A stretch of DNA of 64,000 nt from Streptomyces eurythermus (lineage in GTDB: Bacteria; Actinomycetota; Actinomycetes; Streptomycetales; Streptomycetaceae): contig NZ_BMSK01000007.1 in assembly GCF_014649115.1 (NCBI RefSeq), positions 310,525 through 374,524 on the forward strand. The letters run 5' to 3'. The translations under genes and the position numbers were made by a program. How positions within the stretch are numbered: position 1 is the stretch's first letter; each line of letters starts with the position of its first letter. Under the pieces are notes generated by a model. The model worked only from the letters and a program-made list of their open reading frames with translations, was not told the DNA's origin and did not search any database. Positions 49,601-58,496 of the stretch are shown piece by piece.

Positions 49601-49817
49601 CGAACCCGCGCTGCGCCTCGTTGGGGTTGCCGCCGTACACGGTGAGCAGTTCGTCCCACTCGTCGGGCTGGGTGGCGCCGATGAAGGTGAACAGCTCGTT
49701 GGTGTCGAGCCCGAGGTCGGCCTGGTAGTCCTCGGGGTTCGCCTCCCGCCAGCCACGCTCGCAGAGGGCGGCGACGATGGCGGTACCGAAGGACGACTCG
49801 TCGTGCACGGGGCTCAT
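46635..49817 (-). CDS. hsdR: Type I restriction enzyme R subunit (HsdR)
   Basis: A 1060-residue motor and nuclease subunit that translocates DNA with ATP and cuts unmodified DNA. The PD-(D/E)xK nuclease is at the N-terminus (LDLTLFLNGIPVATAELKN, ExK near 156). The SF2 motor has Walker A ASAGSGKSNT (near 312), the DEAH-type box VDEAHSSQSG (near 442) and TATPKAKT. The C-terminal helical region binds the methylase core. The ATG at 49817 overlaps the hsdS stop (ATGA), so S and R are translationally coupled. The gene is intact. Confidence 0.96.
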   Translation of the reverse strand: MSPVHDESSFGTAIVAALCERGWREANPEDYQADLGLDTNELFTFIGATQPDEWDELLTVYGGNPNEAQRGFAQRLDRAIADDGLLHVLRNGVKDRGVHLRVAYFKPNLISADSVLDGYRANRLTVVRELRYATKQADWGHELDLTLFLNGIPVATAELKNPLTGQGVEQAKEQYRTDRDPTELIFTRRVIANFAVDPDLVFVTTQLRGKSTRFLPFNTGSNGPGQPGGAGNPAPTAHGKYATSYLWEEVWQRDNWLDLLQRFVHQQKEKTPGGGTTKTTIFPRFHQWDVVRKLTAHASVHGAGQNYLVMASAGSGKSNTIGWLAHRLSDLHARRDPAVLRPDALADGRIKPGEPVFDKVIVITDRRALDAQLSATVGSFSQTDGLVVKIDEKHGAKSEQLARALSRDTGKIVTVTLHSFPALLDYIKRNPTEIKGTRFAIIVDEAHSSQSGDAATAVKSALRDLGLDADSDDEGATTVTVEDKLKAKAVERSRASNLSYFAFTATPKAKTLELFGTEAVENGKTVYRPFHTYSMRQAIEEGFILDPLRNYVTYNTYWKLANLNRDEKEVDPSKANSLLARFALMHEHTVSQHAQVIVEHFVAHTRGRLGGRAKAMVVTASRQSAVQMARAIRSYIADREYDRKYPDLGVLVAFSGSLTIDGEETTESKENGGLPESGLPKAFAYTRADDKAAKAGGRGQREYRILVVAEKYQTGFDQPLLTTMYVNKTLTGIAAVQTLSRLNRTADRKSQADLAVLDFVNEAEDIQDAFRPYFEEAHTLPSDPNLLYTAQSRVMSAPIISEQDMDEFVAAYFEAQEKAGGSQAKWEKLHAELYRLLSPAVTRFSALLESEEEDDVETAEEFRAHLNDYVRKYGFLAQIVPYQDADLERLYLYGRYLLNRLPRLADGGVDIGEVDLSHLRVEKTGEYDKSLVSEGPAELKGFGDGVGGGTEAEKSLLSELIEKFNAKFGTEFTEEDVLPAFNATKKDPKVRAAALVNDEENFGVVFDKKFEENMMDHVSTIDTLGKRYFGTDRNFKSNLDRSARRAAWRMIRREEGLDDF

Positions 49818-51094
49818 GCGGAGACTCCTTCGGTTACGTTGCGACCGCCGGCGGTGGATACGTCGAACTGGCCGGTCACGGCGGCGGTGATGAGGGCTTG
49901 GCGGCGTTCGGCAAGCAAAAAAGCCTGACGCTGAAGCTTGCTGACAACTTGGTCTTGGCTGTTGAGGACTGCGTTCAGCCGGTCGACGCGATACTGCTGC
50001 TCGGACACGTCCGGGACAGGGGCCACGAAGGAGAGCATCTGCGCTGCGCTGATAACCTCCTGCGCAGCTCCGTACTGGGACACCTGAACTTGGCCCCGTC
50101 CCGCCGGCGAATTGATGAATGCTGACAAGAACTGCGGCAGCATGGCGCGACCGCGCCGCAGGATCAGCACAGACGCACAGTTCGCTCCGTCGTACTGCTC
50201 GGTCACCACGGCGGCTCTACCTGGGGAGCCGGCCCGGACCACCAGAACGTCACCGCTGCGGACGCGTGATCGGCGGAGCTCCTCGTTACTTTCATGGGAC
50301 ATAAACTTCATGCCATGCGGATCGATCCACCCGGATCGCACGTTGAATCCATGGATGAAAGGAACTCCGTCTTCCATGAAGTACGTCGATGGGTTGACGA
50401 CGACACCGACGTTCACTGCCGGAATGACCCGACGTAGAGGCAACACCGGCCAAGTGTGTGGCACGGTGCCCACGAGGGGATGCTGAATCGAGTCCGGACC
50501 GTCCGACGAGACGCACTGGGCCAGTGCAGCCGTGCGACGCTCGGCCAGCAAGTCCAGCTGCTTGCGGCGCTTGGTGTTGATCCGATCGATGCGTGCCGTC
50601 TCGGTATCGAGGAAATCCGCGATGCGGCGCTGCTGCTCCAGTGAGGGAAGCGGCACAAGCAGATCGCGCAGGAAATCGTCCGGTACGCGCTGCTGGCCGG
50701 CCACGCCGTACATTTCGGCCTCGCCAAGCTTCAGGAAGCTGTGGGTATTGACGACGTAGAGAAGGAACCGCGGATCGATCGCCTTGCCTGGTCGTACCAC
50801 ATGGAGTTCGGTGGTCCCTGCACCGACACCTCCGTACAGTCCTTGAATCAGAACCGCACGGCCGGCCTCGAAAGTCGGGGTGATCTTTGGGATCAGAACG
50901 TCACCGTTCTGAAAACGCGTGTAGCCGGTCGACACTGCCTTCTTGGTACGGCGGTGTGACATGTCCAGACGGCTGCCTGGCCACACGGCTTCCATGGGGA
51001 GGAAGGTCAGTTCGTCGTCGTCCTGAAACGCGTCGAAGGCGGGAGTGCCGGGGTTGATCTGCGCCAGGTGACGCAACCGAATGGCGTTGCTCAT
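49814..51094 (-). CDS. hsdS: Type I restriction specificity subunit (HsdS)
   Basis: A 426-residue subunit with two target-recognition domains and two conserved helical spacers (PLPSLEQQRRIADFLDTETA with RIDRINTKRRKQLDLL, and QVVSKLQRQAFLLAERRQAL). It sets the bipartite target of the system. GC content is lower than in hsdM and hsdR, as is common for swapped specificity genes. The ATG at 51094 overlaps the hsdM stop (ATGA). The target sequence cannot be read from the protein. Confidence 0.95.
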   Translation of the reverse strand: MSNAIRLRHLAQINPGTPAFDAFQDDDELTFLPMEAVWPGSRLDMSHRRTKKAVSTGYTRFQNGDVLIPKITPTFEAGRAVLIQGLYGGVGAGTTELHVVRPGKAIDPRFLLYVVNTHSFLKLGEAEMYGVAGQQRVPDDFLRDLLVPLPSLEQQRRIADFLDTETARIDRINTKRRKQLDLLAERRTAALAQCVSSDGPDSIQHPLVGTVPHTWPVLPLRRVIPAVNVGVVVNPSTYFMEDGVPFIHGFNVRSGWIDPHGMKFMSHESNEELRRSRVRSGDVLVVRAGSPGRAAVVTEQYDGANCASVLILRRGRAMLPQFLSAFINSPAGRGQVQVSQYGAAQEVISAAQMLSFVAPVPDVSEQQYRVDRLNAVLNSQDQVVSKLQRQAFLLAERRQALITAAVTGQFDVSTAGGRNVTEGVSA

Positions 51095-53082
51095 TCCGTG
51101 ACCTTCCCCAGAAGCTCATGAATCTCCGCCTCGAGCACCTTCAGCTCCGCGTCAATGTCCGCCAACGGCCGCGGCGGCTCATACACATAGAAATGCCGCG
51201 TGAACGGAATCTCGTACCCGATCTTCGTCTTGTTGTGGTCGATCCATGCGTCCGGCACGTGCGGGTGGACTTCCCGCGCGAGATACTCCTCGACGTCCTC
51301 ACCCAGCGGCACGTTCTCGTGGTCCCGCAGCTCCGTGTCCGGCTCCGGCTCACCCTTGACCAGCTGGACCTCGCCCTCCGGGTCCCGGACGCCGATGACC
51401 TCGCGCAGCGCCTTGTTGAACGGCGCCCCCGTCGGCCACGTCCCGCCGGCCTGCACGACCGCGTCCTTCAGCGCCAGCCATGCCTCCTGCTTCGTACCCC
51501 AACTCGTCCCCATCAGGGACTTGAAGGCGTCCGCCATGACCGGAGCCTGCGGCAGCTTCTGGATGGCCTTGGACGCCTCCAGCGCCGCCAGCGTCTCCGC
51601 CGTGATCTCGAACCGCAGCTTCAGCGGACGTTCCACCGTGATCCGCTGGTAGCCGAAGTCCTCGTTGCGGAAGACCTTCACCTTGCCGTGCAGCGGGTGC
51701 TCGGCGTCACCCGCCACCGCCAGGGCCTCGCCGTACAGCTTGACCACCGTGGCGATGTGCTCCTTGCCCAGCTCCTTGCGCTTGTCGCCCAGCGACTTGC
51801 GCATCTTCTGCCACTGGTCGCGGGCATCCAGCAGGACGACCTTGCCCTTGTGGTCCGGGTTCTTCCTGTTGGTGAGGATCCAGAAGTACGTGGAGATGCC
51901 GGTGTTGTAGAAGAGCTGGTCCGGCAGGGCGACGATGCCTTCCAGCCAGTCGTTCTCCAGGATCCAGCGGCGGATCTCCGACTCACCCGAGCCAGCCGCG
52001 CCCGTGAACAGCGGTGACCCGTTGAAGACGATCGCGATGCGCGAGCCGCCCCCGCCGTCCACGTCCACCGGCTTCATCTTGTCGATCATGTGCTGGAGGA
52101 ACAGCAGCGAGCCGTCGTTGATGCGCGGCAGGCCCGCGCCGAAGCGTCCGGCGTCACCGAGCTGCCGGTGCTCGGCCTCGACCTCGTCCTTGACCTTCTT
52201 CCACTCCACGCCGAACGGCGGGTTGGCCAGCATGTAGTCGAAGGTCTTGCGCTTGTGGCCGTCATCGGAGAAGGAGTTGCCGAAGGCGATGTTCTCCGGG
52301 TCCTGCCCCTTGATCATGAGGTCGGACCGGCAGATCGCCCACGATTCGGGGTTCAGCTCCTGCCCGTACACCTCCACCGTGGCGTCCGGGTTCAGCTCCG
52401 TGATCAGGTCGTCCATCGCGGAGAGCATGCCGCCCGTGCCGCAGGCCGGGTCGAGGACCGTGCGCACCGCGCCCGGGAGCTGGAGCGCGTCGCCGTCCGG
52501 GGCGACGAGCAGCCGCACCATCAGCTGGATGACCTCACGCGGTGTGAAGTGCTCACCGGCCGTCTCGTTGGACTGCTCCGCGAAGCGGCGGATCAGTTCC
52601 TCGAAGATGTAGCCCATGTTGTGGTTGGGCACGGCCTCGGGACGCAGGTCCAGGTCGGTGAACTTGCCGATGACCTGGTAGAGCAGGCCCGCGCCGTCCA
52701 GCCGCTTGATCTGCTGGGCGAACTCGAAACGGTCGAGAACGCCGCGGGCGTTGTCGGAGAACGCGCCCACATACACCGCGAGGTTCCTCGCCGCGTTCTG
52801 CGGGTCCGCCGCGATCTTCTTCAGGGTCAGGTTCGACCGGTTGTAGAAGGAGTGCCCCGAGGCCCGGCGCAGGAAGCGGTCCGGGTCGATGTCGCTGTCC
52901 TTGTGCTGTTCCGCGATCTCGGCGACCTTCTCGCGGGTCGGTTCCAGCACGCACTCCAGTCGCCGCAGCACCGTGAACGGCAGGATGACCTTGCCGTAGT
53001 CCGATTGCTTGTAGTCCCCCCGCAGGAGGTCGGCGACGGACCACGCGTGGTTCGCCAACTCCGTGTGCTTGCTGCTGTTCAA
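51091..53082 (-). CDS. hsdM: Type I modification methylase (HsdM)
   Basis: N6-adenine methyltransferase of the type I complex, 663 residues. The N-terminal helical HsdM domain (ANHAWSVADLLRGDYKQSDY) is followed by the SAM motif DPACGTGG (near 216) and the catalytic NPPF in MLANPPFGVEW (near 286). The TTG at 53082 follows GGAAGAAG and begins LNSSKHTELANHAW. A longer in-frame ATG at 53166 has a Pro-rich leader and no good site. It heads the hsdM-hsdS-hsdR operon, 108 bases after the stop of the orphan methylase. Confidence 0.95.
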   Translation of the reverse strand: MNSSKHTELANHAWSVADLLRGDYKQSDYGKVILPFTVLRRLECVLEPTREKVAEIAEQHKDSDIDPDRFLRRASGHSFYNRSNLTLKKIAADPQNAARNLAVYVGAFSDNARGVLDRFEFAQQIKRLDGAGLLYQVIGKFTDLDLRPEAVPNHNMGYIFEELIRRFAEQSNETAGEHFTPREVIQLMVRLLVAPDGDALQLPGAVRTVLDPACGTGGMLSAMDDLITELNPDATVEVYGQELNPESWAICRSDLMIKGQDPENIAFGNSFSDDGHKRKTFDYMLANPPFGVEWKKVKDEVEAEHRQLGDAGRFGAGLPRINDGSLLFLQHMIDKMKPVDVDGGGGSRIAIVFNGSPLFTGAAGSGESEIRRWILENDWLEGIVALPDQLFYNTGISTYFWILTNRKNPDHKGKVVLLDARDQWQKMRKSLGDKRKELGKEHIATVVKLYGEALAVAGDAEHPLHGKVKVFRNEDFGYQRITVERPLKLRFEITAETLAALEASKAIQKLPQAPVMADAFKSLMGTSWGTKQEAWLALKDAVVQAGGTWPTGAPFNKALREVIGVRDPEGEVQLVKGEPEPDTELRDHENVPLGEDVEEYLAREVHPHVPDAWIDHNKTKIGYEIPFTRHFYVYEPPRPLADIDAELKVLEAEIHELLGKVTE

Positions 53083-53190
53083 GACTTCTTCCGCTTCCCT
53101 TCCGGGGCTGATACGGATGACTGTGAGTGCGGGGGAGGGGGATGGTGGACCCTCGTCCGTCCGCATCTGGAGTGGGGGTGGTACCAGAGC

Positions 53191-55326
53191 CTAGGCGGGT
53201 TCCGGTACCAGCTGTCCGCCCGTGAGCCCCCCGCTCACGAGCCGCGCCGTCTCCTCGGCCAAGTCCCTGGCACGCCGCGCCTGTTCACGCAACGCCTCCA
53301 CGTGCCGGAAGACCTCGCCGTACCGGCGTTGCTCCTCCAGCGGCAGCAGCGGTACGCGCAGTCGCCCCGGCGTGAGGTGGAGTGTGGAGCTGCCGGTCGA
53401 GGCGCCGGCCAGGTTGGCCTCGGAGCTGAGGAAACCGAGGAGGAACCAGGGGTCCAGCCGCGCCGGGTCCGGACGGAACAGGTGGACGCCGACCCCCAGC
53501 AGGGCACCGGCCTCCGCCTCGCACGCGACCCGGGCCACGGGGCCGGTGCCGCCGACGAGGTTGCGGACCAGGACGTCACCCTCGGCGATCTCCGGCATCT
53601 GCTCGGCCTGCGCGTCCGAGGCCCGCCCTGTCGGTCCGGTGCCGCCGGCGATGTCACCGCCCGTGAGAACAGGGCGATGCGCCCCGCCGTCGGCTCCCTC
53701 CTCCGCGTCCTCCGCCTCGGCGGCCGCCGCCCGCGGCGAGACCGGAACCGCACGCAGCACCTTCAGCGCCCCGCCCCGGGCCAGGTCCGACACCGTGGCC
53801 GTGCGCCAGTCGCGGGCCGAGGCCCCCGCGGCGTCCCACGCCGTCGTGCCGGCCAGCTCGGCCACCGTCCGCACCGCCGTCGTCAGCCCCTCGCGGGCCG
53901 CCGCGGCCTCGCGGGCCAGTGCCTGCGGGGCGATGTCCGCTTGGGCGGTACGTACCTGCCGGGCCGGGGTCACGTCGACCACCTCGTCGAGCAGATCGAC
54001 CACGCTCACCGCCCGCGCCACACCGGCCAGAGCCTCGAACCGGTCCGGGTCCGAGGCGTACGCCGTCCACGCGGAGAGGATCTGCTCCGTCACCCGCGCC
54101 CAGTCCACCGAGCCCGAACGGGTTCCGCCGCGCCCTGGCACCGACGGCTCGCCCACCGTGTCGACGAAGAGCACCGTCTGGTACGTCGGCCGCGTCGGCT
54201 CCGGTCGTTGCAGCACCCACACCTGCAGGCCGATGTGGAGCGGAATGGCCGCCCCCGGTGGCAGGGACGCCACCGCGCGCAGCGCGCCGCTGCGGATCAG
54301 CTCGGCGCGGATGCGGCGGCCGGAGGAACGGGACGCCGTGGCCGGCGGAAGGAGCAGCACGGCGTGGCCACCCGGTTCGAGGTGGGCCAGCGCGTGCTGG
54401 ACCCAGGCCAGTTCGGACTCGGCGCGGGGCGGGAATCCGTACGCCCAGCGTGAGTCGTAGGCCAGTTCGTCGTGGCCCCAGTCCCGGTCGCCGTAGGGCG
54501 GGTTGCACAGCACGGCGTCGACGGTGAGGTCCGGGAAGGCGTCGGCACGCAGACTGTCGCCCGTGCGTACGGTGACGTCCGCACCCTCCCCGGCCGTCAG
54601 GGTCAGGCCGACCGCGGTGCGCCGCGCCTGGACGGGCAGGCTGTCCTGTCCGTACAGCTCGCGCGCGCCACGCGCGGCGGCGGCCGTCAGCAGGGTGCCG
54701 CTGCCGCAGGCGGGATCGAGGACGCGGGCGGGGGACCCCGGGACCAGGCGGGCCAGCAGGTCGGCGAGCGGGGGCGGGGTCCGGTAGGCGCCGCTGGCGG
54801 CGCTGTCCTCCAGTTCCCGCTCCGCCAGGACGCCCAGCGCCGTCTGCGCGCCCTCGTCGCGGACGCAGAGCAGCAGGGCACGCAGAACTGTGGTGTCGGC
54901 GGCGGCGAACCGGACGGGGTCCGTGTCCGGCACCACGTCCGCGACCTCGACCGCCGCGTCGTTCGCCTGCTTCACCAGGGCGTCGTCGGGCAGCGCGAGC
55001 AGAGCGGTGAGGTCGTCGGCGGGGCGGCGGGCCGCCGCGAGGACCAGCAGGAGCAGGTCGGACGTGCCGGCGTCGGCCCGCTCACGCAGGCGCAGGGTGG
55101 TGCGCAGCTCACCGCTGGGCGTGGCCGCTGTGTGCTGTCCGCGGGAGGCGAGCCAGGCGCGGACCTCCTCCAGGTCGTACAGCGGGCTGCTGTCCGTGCC
55201 GCCCGAGGGCGCGGGGAAGTCGTCGTGCCGGCGTCGCCAGTTGCTGACGGTGGCGCGCGTGACACCCGCGATGCGGGAGATCTCGGCGGCTGTCACCTGG
55301 GCGGATGGTGCGGGTGGCTGCGGCAT
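53191..55326 (-). CDS. HTH-fused N6-adenine methylase with HsdS-like tail
   Basis: A 711-residue single-chain enzyme. A helix-turn-helix is at the start (VTAAEISRIAGVTRATVSNW), a helical region covers about 70-190, and the methylase core has DPACGSGT (near 205) and NPPYGDRDW (near 275). The C-terminal 250 residues read like one HsdS half (GDVLVRNLVGGTG, LRVPLLPLEEQRRYGEVFRH). It may recognise and methylate DNA alone, like a type IIG or L enzyme without a nuclease, or guide a neighbouring effector. The ATG at 55326 is preferred; the GTG at 55362 is possible. Confidence 0.85.
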   Translation of the reverse strand: MPQPPAPSAQVTAAEISRIAGVTRATVSNWRRRHDDFPAPSGGTDSSPLYDLEEVRAWLASRGQHTAATPSGELRTTLRLRERADAGTSDLLLLVLAAARRPADDLTALLALPDDALVKQANDAAVEVADVVPDTDPVRFAAADTTVLRALLLCVRDEGAQTALGVLAERELEDSAASGAYRTPPPLADLLARLVPGSPARVLDPACGSGTLLTAAAARGARELYGQDSLPVQARRTAVGLTLTAGEGADVTVRTGDSLRADAFPDLTVDAVLCNPPYGDRDWGHDELAYDSRWAYGFPPRAESELAWVQHALAHLEPGGHAVLLLPPATASRSSGRRIRAELIRSGALRAVASLPPGAAIPLHIGLQVWVLQRPEPTRPTYQTVLFVDTVGEPSVPGRGGTRSGSVDWARVTEQILSAWTAYASDPDRFEALAGVARAVSVVDLLDEVVDVTPARQVRTAQADIAPQALAREAAAAREGLTTAVRTVAELAGTTAWDAAGASARDWRTATVSDLARGGALKVLRAVPVSPRAAAAEAEDAEEGADGGAHRPVLTGGDIAGGTGPTGRASDAQAEQMPEIAEGDVLVRNLVGGTGPVARVACEAEAGALLGVGVHLFRPDPARLDPWFLLGFLSSEANLAGASTGSSTLHLTPGRLRVPLLPLEEQRRYGEVFRHVEALREQARRARDLAEETARLVSGGLTGGQLVPEPA

Positions 55327-55601
55327 GGGTGTGGTCCTGGCTCTGATGGTCGGCGTGGTCACACCCTACAGCAGGCGTCAACTCAGACAAGCTGTTGGAC
55401 AATGCTTTCACGGTCGTGTTTACATCTGATTGCTTCCGACGGTGAGCGTTGCTCCGCGGTGTGAAGCGTCACCTGCATTGCCACAGCCATGTCCTTGAGC
55501 ACTCGGTTCCTCGTGCTGCCCCCGCCTCGGTGGGGCACCGGTGGCACGCGGCGCCTCCGGGGGCGGGCGGCGGCTGATCGACCACTTCCCAGGGGGGACC
55601 C

Positions 55602-56834
55602 ATGCGTCTGACCATGCCGAGCGGCGTCCCGGAAGGAATCCCGCTCACCGTCATCCCGTTCCGCGAGGACGCGGTCATCGGCACCATGTCCCTCGCGACC
55701 CTGGTACGCCTCGTGCCGTCACCGCGCCAGGAGGAGGACCCGCGCGCCCTCAGGGCCGCGTCCGGTCACGCCCGGCGCCGTGCCGAGCTGCGCGCGACCG
55801 TGCAGCGGACGCTGAAGTCCCAGAAGGGCAAGAACATCCCGGACTACGCCGAGTACATCGCCGCGGGCATCCTCGGCAAGCACGGCTCCGCCTGGTCCAC
55901 GCCCCCGATCACGCTCTGGCACGCGGGTGAGATCGCCGCGATGAGCGACGAGCTGATCCCCGGCTCGGGCCTGCGAACGCTGACCGTCGCCGCGGACGCC
56001 ATGGTGATCGCCATCGACGGCGAGACCCAGACCACCGCCTGGCACGACATCTACCAGGACCCGGAGTCCTTCGGCCTGACCTACACCGAACTCGGCCGAG
56101 GGGTCCGCATCCCCTTCGAGCTCTACCTCGGGATCTCTCCGGCGGACGCGCGGCAGATCTTCTACGACCGTAACGTCAAGGGCGTCGACGTGGCCAAGAA
56201 CCTGGCCATGTCCATGGACCAGCGCGACCTCGCCACCCGCCTCTCCCACATCGTCGGCGAGAGGCTCGAGGTCGAGTCGGACGGGCAGCGGGTGCCGTTC
56301 GCCAAGCTGGTCAACGCGGGCAAGCGTCAGCTCACCAGGACCGACAAGGAGGTCGTGACGCTGTCCGCACTGCGGGCGCTGATACTCACGACCATCTTCG
56401 GCAGCAAGGGCGTGGAGTACTCCGCGGCCAACGTCCACGAGGGCGATCTGCCGTCGCACACCGACGCCGACGAGGTGGAGAGGGTTGTCGTCCGTCTGGT
56501 GTCCCGGCTGATCGGGGACCGCTTCCCGGACTTCGCCCGGCGCAACGCGATCACCGCGCCGGCCGTCATGGCCGGGCTCGGCGTCCTGCTGCACCGCGCC
56601 ACCCCCTGGTGCGCCCCCGTCGACGTCATGAGCTACGAGACGGTGGAGCGCCTGCTCGCCGACGTCCGCTGGGAGCGCGAACCCGCCTACTGGGACGGCG
56701 TCTGCGCCAGCGTCGGCTCCACGGGCCGGCTCAACTTCAGCGGCGGTGTGAAGGACTCCGCCGGCCGCGTCGCGGGTGCGCTCCTCGACCCGCACAGCGA
56801 GCTGGGACGGAGGATCCGTGGGGCGCGGAGCTGA
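55602..56834 (+). CDS. DndB-like (DGQHR-type) protein
   Basis: A 410-residue protein resembling DndB/DGQHR-domain proteins. The segment VIAIDGETQTTAWHDIY (near 139) stands where the family has Asp-Gly-Gln-His-Arg, and FYDRNVKGVDVAKNLAMSMD is the next conserved block. DndB represses phosphorothioation genes in Dnd systems, but no dndA or dndCDE genes are present here. The ATG at 55602 follows AGGGGGGAC. It is divergent from the HTH-methylase, so the two may be one functional pair. Confidence 0.72.
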   Translation: MRLTMPSGVPEGIPLTVIPFREDAVIGTMSLATLVRLVPSPRQEEDPRALRAASGHARRRAELRATVQRTLKSQKGKNIPDYAEYIAAGILGKHGSAWSTPPITLWHAGEIAAMSDELIPGSGLRTLTVAADAMVIAIDGETQTTAWHDIYQDPESFGLTYTELGRGVRIPFELYLGISPADARQIFYDRNVKGVDVAKNLAMSMDQRDLATRLSHIVGERLEVESDGQRVPFAKLVNAGKRQLTRTDKEVVTLSALRALILTTIFGSKGVEYSAANVHEGDLPSHTDADEVERVVVRLVSRLIGDRFPDFARRNAITAPAVMAGLGVLLHRATPWCAPVDVMSYETVERLLADVRWEREPAYWDGVCASVGSTGRLNFSGGVKDSAGRVAGALLDPHSELGRRIRGARS

Positions 56835-57068
56835 GCGGGTTCGCGCGCGGGTTCTTCGACAACGGGGCCTTGTCAGCCGAACGCCCTCCCCGGACCGAAC
56901 GCACCTGCGGTCGCAGCCCACGGCACCCGTATCCGTGACGTCCAGGCTGCGACGCCGGGCCAGGTCCGGGCTCGGCTCGGCGAGGCGGCTCCGCTTCCGC
57001 CGGCAGTCGCGCCCTCTCCCTCTCGCACCCGTCAGTTCCCCCTCCGTATCGACACAAGGAGTGACCCC

Positions 57069-57698
57069 ATGGGCTACCCGACCATCTCCGGACTCACCAC
57101 GCCGATCTCGGCGCCCCCGACCCGCCCGCGCAGGATCGTCCTCGCCGTGGCGGCGACCCTCGCCGGCTGCTCCCTGTCCGCCTGCTCCGGCATCGGCGGC
57201 AACCAGACCGACACCGCGCCGCCGGACGCCACCGTCAGCGCCTCGCAGGACACCCGGAGCACCGGGGACGCGCAGGACACTCAGGACGACTCCGCCGGTG
57301 ACAACTTCACTGTCGCACTGGACAAGACCGCCACGTGGAACAACGGCGTTGAGGCGCACCTGAGCGGCTTCGGCCGGGGCACCTCCGGCGAGTACGCCAG
57401 CCCGTCCGGCAAGCCCTATCTGGCCTTCTCCGTCACCGTGCGGAACGGCTCCAAGTCCGCGATCGACCTGAGCATGGTCAGCCTCTCCTGCCCGGACGGC
57501 GCCGACCAGATCTTCGACACGGACGCGGGCTTCGGGGGCACGCCGGACACGCACCTGTTGCCGGGCAAGTCGCAGACCTGGAAGGCGGCTTGCGAGTTCC
57601 CCAAGACGGCCGGAAGCGCCCAGATCGAGATCACGCCGGCCGACACCTCCGGCAGCGGCTGGTACCGCACGGCGATCTTCACCGGCCAGGTGCGGTAG
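57069..57698 (+). CDS. Secreted lipoprotein with DUF4352-like domain
   Basis: A 209-residue predicted lipoprotein. The signal region ends in the lipobox LSAC (CSLSACSGIGG). A Ser/Asp/Thr-rich spacer of about 40 residues follows, then an immunoglobulin-like DUF4352-type domain (YLAFSVTVRNGSKSAIDLSM, LLPGKSQTWKAACEF). These proteins sit outside the membrane and often bind partners; the function is unknown. The ATG at 57069 follows AAGGAG. It is unlikely to belong to the defence genes around it. Confidence 0.82.
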   Translation: MGYPTISGLTTPISAPPTRPRRIVLAVAATLAGCSLSACSGIGGNQTDTAPPDATVSASQDTRSTGDAQDTQDDSAGDNFTVALDKTATWNNGVEAHLSGFGRGTSGEYASPSGKPYLAFSVTVRNGSKSAIDLSMVSLSCPDGADQIFDTDAGFGGTPDTHLLPGKSQTWKAACEFPKTAGSAQIEITPADTSGSGWYRTAIFTGQVR

Positions 57699-57783
57699 CC
57701 CGGACCGCGGGCCCGCTCACGCCCGAGCGCACACCTTGTGCGGCCACCGCTCACCCCACCCGCGACCCTCCTGGGAGGACACC

Positions 57784-58160
57784 GTGAAGACCGCAGAGCA
57801 CACCGAGCTGATCCGTCGCCTCGCCGACGACTTCACCGCCCTGCAGACGGCCGTGCTCTCCCAGGTGAACGGGCCTCCGCCCTCGCCGATTTCGCCGATA
57901 CGGACGAGGGCGGCGGCGAACACCGGGCGGCGGAGATTCCGGCCGACGCGGACCGGTACGCCCGGCTCGCAGACCTCCCCGACACCCCCGTAGTGGCCGT
58001 GGCCGACGCCGCTGGACAGTCTGGTGCGCCACCGCCACCGCCACCGCCAGCCCGTCCAGGTCCGCTGGCTGAAGGGCGACATCGGACATGACCTCAGCGA
58101 GACCGCCGACGCCCTCGCCCCTCTCGCCCTGCGTCGCGCCACCGGCCGCGTCTCTTCCAC
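57784..58160 (+). pseudogene. Decayed gene with at least two frame changes
   Basis: A GTG at 57784 with GGGAGG begins a credible protein (VKTAEHTELIRRLADDFTAL). The good codon pattern then shifts frame near 57870 (ERASALADFADTDEGG and IPADADRYARLADLPDT). It seems to shift again near 58020 (PVQVRWLKGDIGHDLSETAD). Read together, it looks like one small gene broken by frameshifts. I do not recognise the parent family. Confidence 0.4.
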
Positions 58161-58496
58161 AGCCGCCCGGAAGGAGGAGGCACAGATCCTGCGCTCTTGC
58201 CGGACAAGTGGATTCGGAGCGCAACCCGAAGTGAGGGGCCGAAGAGTGCCACCCGAACAGCAGTCCATTGGACGGCCTTCGCTGCCGTTGCTGCCACCTG
58301 CGCCGATAACGTTCGGCTGTAGGTTGCATTGACTGATGTGCCGAGCTGTCGCGTGGGGGCGTGACGGGTACGGACGCATCGCGGTGATCCTGCAATTGCC
58401 ACAGGGGGTTTGTGGTATCGGTGGCGTGATGCGGAAGACCGTTCCATGCCGGGGATTTCACGAAGAGGGCATTGGAACATCTCTTTTGGGGACAGA
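58161..58496. other. Intergenic stretch upstream of the three-gene helicase operon
   Basis: No gene is supported. The stretch must hold the operon promoter. The block CCTGCAATTGCCACAG at about 58389-58404 nearly repeats one upstream of the DndB-like gene (about 55472-55486). Confidence 0.4.

Noticed and set aside
46410..49928. 1172-codon open frame on the plus strand opposite hsdR
   Set aside because: It is a shadow of hsdR caused by high third-position GC, and the composition is implausible.
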